Source: Streptomyces formicae | GTDB taxonomy: Bacteria > Actinomycetota > Actinomycetes > Streptomycetales > Streptomycetaceae | Direction of reading: 5' to 3' | NCBI RefSeq assembly: GCF_022647665.1 | Contig: NZ_CP071872.1 | Location: forward strand, 868,001 to 932,000 | DNA: 64,000 nucleotides | Shown: positions 7,515 through 15,580 of the stretch, piece after piece | Position numbering within the stretch: position 1 is the first letter of the stretch | Layout of the letters: each line of letters starts with the position of its first letter | Notes under the pieces: model-generated | What the model saw: only the letters and a program-made list of their open reading frames with translations | Told to the model about the DNA's origin: nothing | Databases searched by the model: none | Made by a program: the position numbers and the translations under genes

Positions 7515-10157
7515 GTGGACGACTACGCGGGAAGGGTGCTCGCCGACCGCTACCGCCTGCCGCTGCCGCCGTCCGACGCGTACGAACTCGTCGAGACGCG
7601 GGCCTTCGACACCTACAGTGGCCAGGAAGTCCTCGTCCGGCAGGTGCCGTTGCCGGAGGTCGTGGACGCGGAGGTGCTCGACGCCGACGGTGGCGTCCAC
7701 GGGTCCTCCGCGCCCCGGCGGGCGCCCGGGCGGGCCACGCGGCGGCCCTCGGACCCGGCTGTCCTGCGGGCCGTCGAGGCGGCCCAGGCGGCGGCCCAGA
7801 TCCCCGACCACCCCCGGCTCGACCAGGTCTTCGACGTGTTCGCGGAGGGCGGTTCGCTCTGGATAGTGAGCGAACTCGTCGCCGCCCGCCCACTCGCCGC
7901 GCTGCTCGCGGAGAAGCCGCTCGACCCCTACCGGGCCGCGGAGATCGCCTCCGACGTCCTCACCGCGCTCCGCGCCCTCCACGTCCACGGCTGGACCCAC
8001 CGGAACATCACGGTCCGCACGGTCCTGGTCTGCGACGACGGCCGCGTCGTCCTGACGGGCCTCGCGGCGGGCGCGGCGGAAGAGGCCCTTTGCGGGTACG
8101 CGCCGGTGCCGGACCCCGTGGGCGAGGTGGTCGAGGCCGACCCGGTGGACTCGCTGGACCCCTACACGCCTCCGGCGTACGGATACGGCTTCGGCGAGGC
8201 ATCCGCCCCCGTGGACACGCGTGCGGTACGCGCGGGCGCGATCGCCGCGTACCGGGCGGGAGCGGCACGCGCCGGGGCCCGCCTGAGCGAGGACCGCCGG
8301 CAGATCGAGTCCCGCGGCACGAGCCGCGCGGGTGGCACGGGCGGCGCGGGTGGAACGGGCGGACAGGAGGGCCCGCACGGCGTCGAGCGACTGCACCATC
8401 CGGGCGTGGGGGACGAGCCACGGTGGTGGTCCCGGCCCACGGATGACTACGCCGACGCCGACGCCGACGCCGACGCCGTCGAGTACGACGCCGTCGAGTA
8501 CGACGAGGCCGAGTACGACGACGCCGAGTACGGCGACGAGGCGGACGACCCCACCCCGTACCGCGCCGAACTGGCCGGCACCTGGCGCGACAGCCCTGTC
8601 CCGGACGGTCCCGCATCCCTCCCGGCAGGCGGTGGCCCGTCCCCGTACGGCAAGGACTCATCCGTCGGCGCCGACGCCCTGCGCGCCGACGCCCAGCGGG
8701 CGGGGACCGGCGGCGAGGCCCGGCGGCCCGAGGGCCGGGGCCACGGCGGGAACGGGCCCGTGCAGCTGCCCGCGCAGGGTGGCGGCAGGGGCGGCAGGGG
8801 CGGCAGGGGCCGGTGGGACGAGGTCGTGAGCGGCGGCGCCGGCGGTACCGGTACCGGTGGCGGCGCCAGGTACCGGGGGCCCGCCACGCCGCTCGCCGCC
8901 GAGCGGGCGCGGCAGGCGCGGATCGCCGTCGTCGGAGCGGTCACCGAGCGGTGGGCGCCCGAGCAGGCGGGACCTGTGCACGGGACCTGGCAGTTGGCGC
9001 CGCCCGTCGGCCCCGCCACCGACCTGTGGGCGCTCGGTGCACTGCTCTACCGCGCGGTTCAGGGCCACGCCCCGTACCCGGAGGAGAGCGCCGTCGAGCT
9101 GGTCCAGCTCGTCTGCGCCGAGCCGCCCGCGTTCGCCGAGGAGTGCGGTCCGCTGCGCCCCGTCGTCGAGTCGCTGCTGCGCCAGGACCCCACCGAACGC
9201 CCGGACTTCGAGGAGCTCCGCGGCTGGCTTCGCTCCCTCGTCAGGTCCGCGCCCGAGCCCGACGCGGGCGCAGCGGTCGTGCCGTTGCCGTCCGTCGACA
9301 CCGGCCGGCTGCCCGTGGTGCGCCGTCGCGGTGAGCTCGTCCGCAGGCGCCGGTCGGGCGCGGCGGCGGCCACCGCGCACGGCCGCCACCGTCACAAGAA
9401 GTCCCGCGAGCCGCGCGCGCCACGTGAGCGGCGTGAGCCCCCCGCCCCCCGCCGCCCCATCGAGTCCCGTGAAAGGCGCCCGCGCGGCGGCCCGCGTTCG
9501 CTCGGCCGTACGCTCCTCGTGCTGATCCTGCTGGCACTCGCCGCGGCGATCGCGTACGCCGTGCTGTTCATGCCCAAGGCCGGGGAAGCCACCCCCGGGC
9601 CCGGCGGCGACGGCACCGCCCCGGCCGGCCGGCCGAGCGCCCCCGCCGACGGCGCATCCTCCGGCGGCCAGCAGCCGCAGACCTCCGCGCCCGCCGTCGA
9701 CCTCGCCGACGGCTATGTGGCCCGGATCGACCCGGAGGGCTTCCGCATCGGCGTCGACAAGACCTGGCAGCGGCGGCCGGTCAACGACAGCGGCCAGGTC
9801 CGGTACGTCGGCGGCGACTTCACCCTCATCGTCGTCCCCGGCCGCGACTCCGTGCGGGACAACGGCGCCGACCCGATGGTGTACCAGCGCGACAAGGAGC
9901 GCGAGCTGCAGCCCTTCCGGGACTCCTCCTGGTCGACCGCCTCCGGACTGCGCCGGATAGACGTCGGCAAACAGGCCATGGCAGAGGGCCAGTTCACCTG
10001 GCAGGACAGCAGCGGACGCGAGGTGTACGTGCGCAACCTCGCCCTGATCGTCGCCGGCCGCTACCACGTGATCCAGGCGATCGGCCCCGAGGCCGAGCGC
10101 GACAAGGTCACCGAGATCCACCAGCAGGCGACGGCGGCGTACCAGGCGACCGGCTGA
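7515..10157 (+). CDS. membrane-anchored pseudokinase (kinase-like, catalytic motifs lost)
   Basis: 880 residues from GTG 7515, which follows GGGGAGG by 5 nt. The fold is that of its kinase neighbours but the glycine loop is absent, the ATP-binding lysine is Arg42 (LVRQV), HRD is HRN (162-164), and DFG is TGL (181-183). Between the N-terminal part and the last helices of the kinase lobe (WALGALLYRAVQGHAPYPEES, about residue 505 on) there is a low-complexity insert of nearly 300 residues with Asp-Ala and VEYD/AEYD repeats (about 8450-8550) and Gly/Arg-rich runs. One membrane helix (about 666-686) leads to an extracytoplasmic domain with a DPEGFRIGV motif like that of the next kinase. It probably acts as a binding or regulatory partner of the flanking kinases. 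Confidence 0.85.
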   Translation: MDDYAGRVLADRYRLPLPPSDAYELVETRAFDTYSGQEVLVRQVPLPEVVDAEVLDADGGVHGSSAPRRAPGRATRRPSDPAVLRAVEAAQAAAQIPDHPRLDQVFDVFAEGGSLWIVSELVAARPLAALLAEKPLDPYRAAEIASDVLTALRALHVHGWTHRNITVRTVLVCDDGRVVLTGLAAGAAEEALCGYAPVPDPVGEVVEADPVDSLDPYTPPAYGYGFGEASAPVDTRAVRAGAIAAYRAGAARAGARLSEDRRQIESRGTSRAGGTGGAGGTGGQEGPHGVERLHHPGVGDEPRWWSRPTDDYADADADADAVEYDAVEYDEAEYDDAEYGDEADDPTPYRAELAGTWRDSPVPDGPASLPAGGGPSPYGKDSSVGADALRADAQRAGTGGEARRPEGRGHGGNGPVQLPAQGGGRGGRGGRGRWDEVVSGGAGGTGTGGGARYRGPATPLAAERARQARIAVVGAVTERWAPEQAGPVHGTWQLAPPVGPATDLWALGALLYRAVQGHAPYPEESAVELVQLVCAEPPAFAEECGPLRPVVESLLRQDPTERPDFEELRGWLRSLVRSAPEPDAGAAVVPLPSVDTGRLPVVRRRGELVRRRRSGAAAATAHGRHRHKKSREPRAPRERREPPAPRRPIESRERRPRGGPRSLGRTLLVLILLALAAAIAYAVLFMPKAGEATPGPGGDGTAPAGRPSAPADGASSGGQQPQTSAPAVDLADGYVARIDPEGFRIGVDKTWQRRPVNDSGQVRYVGGDFTLIVVPGRDSVRDNGADPMVYQRDKERELQPFRDSSWSTASGLRRIDVGKQAMAEGQFTWQDSSGREVYVRNLALIVAGRYHVIQAIGPEAERDKVTEIHQQATAAYQATG

Positions 10158-10160
10158 CCG

Positions 10161-10220
10161 CGACGACACCCGCTCGACCTCAACGACACCCGCTCGACCG
10201 CGGCGACACCCGCCCGACCG
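10161..10220 (+). repeat. three 20 bp tandem repeats
   Basis: Units 10161-10180, 10181-10200 and 10201-10220 share the core CGACACCCGCTCGACC with one to three differences each. They lie directly after the pseudokinase stop codon and before the next kinase. Confidence 0.85.
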
Positions 10221-10342
10221 CTCCCCGCAACCACCGGGTCACGGTGCGAGTTGGTGAGTGGCCCCGTGTTCCCCGTACGTACCTCCCCTCCGTAACCTGT
10301 CATTCCAAGGAACGGGGCGGGGGCACGGGGCACGTGGAGAAC

Positions 10343-11977
10343 ATGCGGGGCACAGGCGCGGGACTGCTGCTGGCCGGCCGGTACCGGCTGACGGAAAGCA
10401 TCGGCCGCGGCGGCATGGGCAAGGTCTGGCGCGCCCAGGACGAACTCCTGCACAGAACGGTCGCGGTCAAGGAGCTGACCGCCGGGCTCTACGTCTCCGA
10501 GGCCGACCGCACGGTCCTGCACGCCAGGACCCAGAAGGAGGCCAGGGCCGCCGCCCGGATCAGCCACCCGAACGTGGTGACCGTCCACGACGTGCTGGAG
10601 TACGACGACCGCCCGTGGATCGTCATGCAGTACGTCGACGGTCCGTCACTCGCCGACGCCGCCAAGGAGTCGGGTTCCGTCAGCTCCGCCGAAGCGGCCC
10701 GTATCGGCCTGCACGTCCTGGGCGCGCTGCGTGCCGCGCACGGCGCCGGGGTGCTCCACCGCGACGTCAAGCCCGGGAATGTGCTGCTCGCCTCCGACGG
10801 CCGGGTGCTGCTCACCGACTTCGGGATCGCCGCCATCGAGGGCGACTCGACCATCACCAGGACCGGTGAACTCGTCGGCTCCATCGACTTCCTGGCCCCC
10901 GAGCGGGTGCGGGGCGGGGATCCCGGACCCGCGTCCGACCTGTGGTCCCTGGGCGCCACGCTGTACACGGCGGTGGAGGGCACGTCCCCGTTCCGGCGTA
11001 CGTCACCGCTGTCCACGATGCAGGCCGTGGTGAGCGAGGAGCCGCCGCCCGCCCGGAGCGCGGGCGTGCTCGCGCCCGTGATCACCGCCCTGCTGCGCAA
11101 GGACCCAGGGCAGCGCCCGTCGGCCGCCGAGACCGAGCGGATGCTGATGGAGGCGATGGAGGGGCGCAGCCCGCGGTCGGCGCAGGCGTACGTGCCGACG
11201 CAGACGGTGGACGCCGGCGACCGGCGGGGCGCGACGGCGCGGCTCGCGGAGCCGGCACCCGTATCGGGCGTACCCGGGCCAGTGCCCATGCCGGGGGCCG
11301 CACCGGCGACGCCCGCCTCGCCCCGTAGGCGGACCGGCCGTTGGCGCACGGTGGTGCTGGCCGGCGTGCTCGCCGCGGTCCTCGGCGGTGGCGCGGGATA
11401 CCTCGCGATGCGGTACGCGGACGCCGACCGCGGCAGCAACCGGCTCGGGGGCGAGGAAACCCCCGGTCCCGGCACGTCCACCGGGCCGGGCGGCGACAAG
11501 AAGGCTTCCGTGCCGGACGGCTGGCGGCGGGTCACCGACCCCGAGGGCTTCAGCCTGCTCGTACCGGAGGGCTGGACGCGCCAACTGGACGGCAACCAGA
11601 TCGACTACACACCCGACAACGGCCGCAATCGCATCCGCATCAGCGTCGACCCGTCGCCGGACTTCGAGAATCCGTACATGCACATGCTCGACGTGGAGGA
11701 GACCGTCGAGGTGCGGCTGCCCGCGTACAAGCGGCTGACCCTGCACGCCAACACCTTCCGCGACCAGACGGAATCGGCGCTGTGGGAGTTCACCTGGACG
11801 GAGACCAAGGACCACCCGGGCAAGCGCCGTGCGATCGACCAGGTCTACTACGACGACAACGGCACCGAGTACGCGCTGTACATGTCGGGCCCGGCCGGGA
11901 ACTGGCGAACGATCCGGCAGCAGTTCGACACCATGCTTCAGAGCTGGCAGCCGCCGCCGGCAGGATCGGACGGCTGA
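10343..11977 (+). CDS. membrane-anchored Ser/Thr protein kinase (third of four)
   Basis: 544 residues with a complete kinase domain almost at the N-terminus: GRGGMGKVW, Lys43 in VAVKEL, HRD 139-141 followed by KPGN, DFG 159-161, then APE. A Pro-rich linker with a TQTVDAGDRRGATAR stretch, one membrane helix (about 335-356) and an extracytoplasmic domain that begins VTDPEGFSLLVPEGW follow. ATG 10343 has a GGAG site 4 nt upstream; GTG 10334 in the same frame is an alternative that adds three residues. It is separated from the pseudokinase only by the 20 bp repeats, so the array could be read as one unit, though a separate promoter cannot be excluded. Confidence 0.92.
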   Translation: MRGTGAGLLLAGRYRLTESIGRGGMGKVWRAQDELLHRTVAVKELTAGLYVSEADRTVLHARTQKEARAAARISHPNVVTVHDVLEYDDRPWIVMQYVDGPSLADAAKESGSVSSAEAARIGLHVLGALRAAHGAGVLHRDVKPGNVLLASDGRVLLTDFGIAAIEGDSTITRTGELVGSIDFLAPERVRGGDPGPASDLWSLGATLYTAVEGTSPFRRTSPLSTMQAVVSEEPPPARSAGVLAPVITALLRKDPGQRPSAAETERMLMEAMEGRSPRSAQAYVPTQTVDAGDRRGATARLAEPAPVSGVPGPVPMPGAAPATPASPRRRTGRWRTVVLAGVLAAVLGGGAGYLAMRYADADRGSNRLGGEETPGPGTSTGPGGDKKASVPDGWRRVTDPEGFSLLVPEGWTRQLDGNQIDYTPDNGRNRIRISVDPSPDFENPYMHMLDVEETVEVRLPAYKRLTLHANTFRDQTESALWEFTWTETKDHPGKRRAIDQVYYDDNGTEYALYMSGPAGNWRTIRQQFDTMLQSWQPPPAGSDG

Positions 11978-11998
11978 CGGCTGACGGCTGACGGCTGA
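11971..11998 (+). repeat. 7 bp tandem repeat over the kinase stop codon
   Basis: Four perfect CGGCTGA units start at 11971 and decay into related copies up to about 12060. The first unit contains the stop codon of the third kinase gene, so copy number changes would leave its protein unaltered. Confidence 0.8.
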
Positions 11999-12132
11999 TG
12001 GCTCATGTGTCACGGTTCACGGCTGAGGGCTCATGGCTGATCGCTGATCGCTGACGCGTTGCTTCCGTCACTGTTCTGCATCGCTCGACGCCTCGGTTGG
12101 CAACCGCAGTCGCACTTCGCCAGGATGTGAAC

Positions 12133-13788
12133 ATGACGAACGACGGGGGACGGGCGGCTCACGAGCCCACCAGCTATGCGCTTCAGCCGCCGCAGCAGCG
12201 CCACGTACCGCAGCAGAACGGCGCGGCGCCCCCTCCCGCTCAGGACGCCCCACAAGCCGCGCACGCCCCACAAGCGCCGCAGTCCACCGACGGCCGGGTC
12301 ATCGGCGGCCGCTACCGCCTCGTCGCACGCCTCGGCCACGGCGGCATGGGCACGGTCTGGCGCGCGCACGACGAGATCGTGGACCGCGACGTCGCCATCA
12401 AGGAGCCGCGCGTACCGGACCACCTCGGCGAGCGCGATCGCGCGAACGTGTACCTCCGCATGCAGCGGGAAGCACGCGCCGCCGCCCGAATCTCCCACCC
12501 CTCCGTCGTCACCATGCACGACGTCGTCATGGAGGACGGCAAGCCGTGGATCGTGATGGAGCTGGTCCGTGGCCAGTCCCTGGGCGACCGGTTGCAGGAG
12601 GGCACCCTCGACGTCCGCGAGGCGGCGCGCATCGGACTCGCGGTCCTCGGCGCGCTGACCGCGGCCCACGAGGCGGGCGTACTGCACCGGGACGTCAAGC
12701 CCGACAACGTCCTGCTCGGCCGTGGCGACCGCGTCGTCCTCACCGACTTCGGCATCGCCCAGGTCGAGGGCGAGCAGGGGCTGACGGAGACGGGCGCGTT
12801 CGTCGGCTCGCCCGAATTCATCGCGCCCGAGCGGGTGCTGGGCCAGCGGCCGGGACCGGAGTCGGACCTGTGGTCGCTGGGTGTGGTGCTGTACGCGGCG
12901 GTCGAGGGCATGTCGCCGTACCGGCGCTCGCACACCCCCGCCACGCTCCAGGCCGTGCTCTCCGCCGAGCCGCAGATGCCCGCCCGCGGCTCCGGGGCCT
13001 TCGGCACGCTGGTGATGCAACTGCTGCGCAAGGACCCGGCGGCCAGGCCCGGTGCCGCCGAGATCCGCGCGACGCTGGAGGCGGTGGCCCATCCGCCGCA
13101 GCCCTCCGCCGCCGCGACGCGGCTCTACGCCGGTGCGGGCGCCGGGCCGGCCGGTTCCCGCTGGGTGCCACCGGTGCTGCACCGCAACCGGCCCGCGCAG
13201 TTCGGGCTGCTCGGCGGTGTGCTGGCGGTCGCGCTCGCCCTGGTGCTGATCGTGGTGAAGCCGTTCGGCGGCGCCGGGCTGCCGGAGGGCTGGCAGGTCC
13301 GCCCGGAGAGCGAGATCCTCTCGGCGGACGTGGCCGTGCCCAGCGAGTACGAGCGCTCCGAGGGCGACAGCGGCGACAGCGTCACGTACCGCGACCCGAG
13401 CGGTGTCTTCGGCATCTATCTCGAACATGTGCAGATCACCGAGGACAACGCCGACGACGTGCTGAAGCCGGACAAGGACGCGTGGGACCAGTACTACGCG
13501 AAGGGCGGCGAGAACGGGATGGACTACAAGGAGCCCGACGTCGGCACCCGGGACGTGACCCACCAGGAGAAGCCGGCCTTCGAGACGACCGTCGACTACG
13601 TCCCGTACAGCTCGACGGGCGACGACCCGATCCGCTACCGGCTGCACGAGCTGGTCGTGCCCGGCAAGGACAAGGCCAGGGAGTACTGGCGGCTCCAGGT
13701 GTCCATGCCGGCCGAGGGCGCGGCGCGCACGGACGGTGAGGTGATCTTCACGAACGTGCTGAAGCACCTCAAGATCCAGGGGCTTTGA
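12133..13788 (+). CDS. membrane-anchored Ser/Thr protein kinase (fourth of four)
   Basis: 551 residues. A Gln/Pro-rich N-terminal tail of about 55 residues precedes a full kinase domain: GHGGMGTVW, Lys90 in VAIKEP, HRD 185-187 followed by KPDN, DFG 205-207, and APE. One membrane helix (about 357-376) and an extracytoplasmic domain of about 170 residues follow; this tail has a GLPEGWQVRPE start and a HEL(V)VPGKDKAREYWRL segment. ATG 12133 is preferred over the in-frame ATG 12097 because an AGGATG site lies before it. It ends the array; a hairpin overlaps its stop codon. Confidence 0.92.
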   Translation: MTNDGGRAAHEPTSYALQPPQQRHVPQQNGAAPPPAQDAPQAAHAPQAPQSTDGRVIGGRYRLVARLGHGGMGTVWRAHDEIVDRDVAIKEPRVPDHLGERDRANVYLRMQREARAAARISHPSVVTMHDVVMEDGKPWIVMELVRGQSLGDRLQEGTLDVREAARIGLAVLGALTAAHEAGVLHRDVKPDNVLLGRGDRVVLTDFGIAQVEGEQGLTETGAFVGSPEFIAPERVLGQRPGPESDLWSLGVVLYAAVEGMSPYRRSHTPATLQAVLSAEPQMPARGSGAFGTLVMQLLRKDPAARPGAAEIRATLEAVAHPPQPSAAATRLYAGAGAGPAGSRWVPPVLHRNRPAQFGLLGGVLAVALALVLIVVKPFGGAGLPEGWQVRPESEILSADVAVPSEYERSEGDSGDSVTYRDPSGVFGIYLEHVQITEDNADDVLKPDKDAWDQYYAKGGENGMDYKEPDVGTRDVTHQEKPAFETTVDYVPYSSTGDDPIRYRLHELVVPGKDKAREYWRLQVSMPAEGAARTDGEVIFTNVLKHLKIQGL

Positions 13789-13804
13789 CCCTCACAAGCC
13801 CCTG
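13777..13804 (+). terminator. hairpin terminator at the end of the kinase array
   Basis: A 9 bp stem (13777-13785 with 13796-13804) straddles the stop codon of the last kinase gene. A second partial palindrome follows at about 13797-13815. Confidence 0.6.
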
Positions 13805-13908
13805 ATCAGGGCTTATGTGCCAGTGATCGCTGGCGTGGTGTGAGGGCCTCGCGAAAAGCTGTTACCGACGGGTACCCAAAGGCCGGATTGCGTCATACTC
13901 TCGCCCCC

Positions 13909-15522
13909 ATGACGGACTCGCAGGCTCTCGCGCCCACCCCCACGAACCCGGTCGCGGCGGCCCCCGCGGGCGCCCGTACGGCTGCCGATGTGGTCACCCC
14001 CGAGGTGGTCGCCCAGCTGACGCGCGGCGTCGTGGGCTCCGGCCGTACCGCCAACCACACCCCCTTCACCGGGGAGAAGCTGGCCGACCTGCCCGAGTCC
14101 ACACCCGAGGACGTCGCCGAGGCGTTCGCCCTCGCCCGCGCCGCCCAGCCCGCCTGGGCCGCGACCTCACCGCGTGCGCGCGCCGCCGTGCTGCTCCGCT
14201 TCCACGACCTGGTCCTGGAGCGCCAGGCCGAGGTGCTCGACCTCATCCAGCTGGAGACCGGCAAGGCCCGTCTCCACGCCCACGAAGAGGTCCTCGCCGT
14301 CGCCGTCGCCGCCCGCCACTACGGCCGCAAGGCCCCCTCGTATCTGCGGCCCAAGCGGCACACCGGCGTCGTTCCGGTCCTCACCAAGACCACGGAACTG
14401 CGCCAGCCGCGCGGCGTCGTCGGCCAGATCGCCCCCTGGAACTACCCGCTGGAGCTGTCGGTCGGCGACGCGCTCCCCGCCTTCGTCTCCGGCAACGCCG
14501 TCGTGATGAAGCCCGACACCGAGACCGCGCTGACCGCCCTGTGGGCCCGCGACCTGCTGATCGAGGCCGGACTGCCCGCCGGTGTCTTCCAGATCGTCGT
14601 CGGCGAGGGCCCGGTCGTCGGCCCCGAGGTCGTCCGGCGCGCCGACTACGTCTCGTTCACCGGCTCCACCCGCACCGGCCGCGAGGTCGCCCAGGGCGCA
14701 GCCGCCCGCCTCGTCGGCGTCTCCCTCGAACTCGGCGGCAAGAACGCCATGCTGGTGCTGCACGACGCCGACATCGACAAGGCAGCTGCCGGCGCCGTCC
14801 GCGCCTGCTTCTCCTCCGCGGGCCAGCTCTGCATCTCCATCGAGCGCCTGTACGTCCACGAGTCCGTCGCCGATGCCTTCGTCGAGCGCTTCGCGGCCCG
14901 TACGAAGGCCATGCGCCTCGGCAACTCCCTCGCGTACGGCGCCGACATGGGCTCGCTCGTCGGCGAGCGGCAGCTGGAGACGGTCAAGCGCCATGTGGAG
15001 GAGGCCGTCGCCAAGGGCGCCACGCTCGTCGCGGGCGGCGTCCACCGCACCGACATCGGCCCCCTCTTCTACGAGCCCACCATCCTCGACGGCGTCGAGG
15101 CGCCGATGGCCGTCTGCACCGAGGAGACCTTCGGTCCCGTCGTCTCGATCTACCGCTTCACGGACGAGGACGCCGCCGTCGAGCAGGCCAACGCCACCCC
15201 GTACGGCCTCAACGCGAGCGTCTGGACCAAGGACGGCCGCCGCGGCCACGCCGTCGCCGCCCGGCTGCGCACCGGCACCGTCAACATCAACGAGGGGTAC
15301 GCGCCCGCGTACGGCAGTGTGCAGTCCCCGATGGGCGGCATGAAGGACTCCGGCCTGAGCCGGCGGCACGGCTCCGAGGGGATCCTCAAGTACACCGAGG
15401 CCCAGACGGTGGCGCAGCAGCGGCTGATCCCGCTGGCACCGTCCTTCGGCATGGACGACGCGAAGTACGCGGCGTTCATGAGCACGTCCCTGAAGGTCAT
15501 GAAGGCCCTGCGGCTGCGCTGA
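13909..15522 (+). CDS. gabD2: succinate-semialdehyde dehydrogenase (NADP+)
   Basis: 537 residues of the aldehyde dehydrogenase family; converts succinate semialdehyde to succinate, feeding the TCA cycle. Visible marks: the cofactor-binding IAPWNYPLELS stretch, general base Glu274 in LELGGK, catalytic Cys308 in SAGQLCISIER, and ETFGPVVSIY. The SAGQLCISIER form is typical of the GabD2-type actinobacterial enzymes. ATG 13909 has no ribosome-binding site; a CATACT box stands at 13894-13899, 9 nt before the ATG, so the message is probably leaderless. The GMC oxidoreductase follows 58 bp later with its own ribosome-binding site. Exact aldehyde preference is inferred from family resemblance. Confidence 0.88.
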   Translation: MTDSQALAPTPTNPVAAAPAGARTAADVVTPEVVAQLTRGVVGSGRTANHTPFTGEKLADLPESTPEDVAEAFALARAAQPAWAATSPRARAAVLLRFHDLVLERQAEVLDLIQLETGKARLHAHEEVLAVAVAARHYGRKAPSYLRPKRHTGVVPVLTKTTELRQPRGVVGQIAPWNYPLELSVGDALPAFVSGNAVVMKPDTETALTALWARDLLIEAGLPAGVFQIVVGEGPVVGPEVVRRADYVSFTGSTRTGREVAQGAAARLVGVSLELGGKNAMLVLHDADIDKAAAGAVRACFSSAGQLCISIERLYVHESVADAFVERFAARTKAMRLGNSLAYGADMGSLVGERQLETVKRHVEEAVAKGATLVAGGVHRTDIGPLFYEPTILDGVEAPMAVCTEETFGPVVSIYRFTDEDAAVEQANATPYGLNASVWTKDGRRGHAVAARLRTGTVNINEGYAPAYGSVQSPMGGMKDSGLSRRHGSEGILKYTEAQTVAQQRLIPLAPSFGMDDAKYAAFMSTSLKVMKALRLR

Positions 15523-15580
15523 CGCACCTGCCACGAACCCCACGAACCCCACGCCCCCCCGGATCTCGACGAGGAGAGCC

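Noticed and set aside
5137..7893. A 918-codon open frame on the minus strand opposite the first kinase gene
   Set aside because: It is antisense to a clear kinase, its product is Arg/Ala/Gly-rich without any domain, and long spurious frames are expected at this G+C content.
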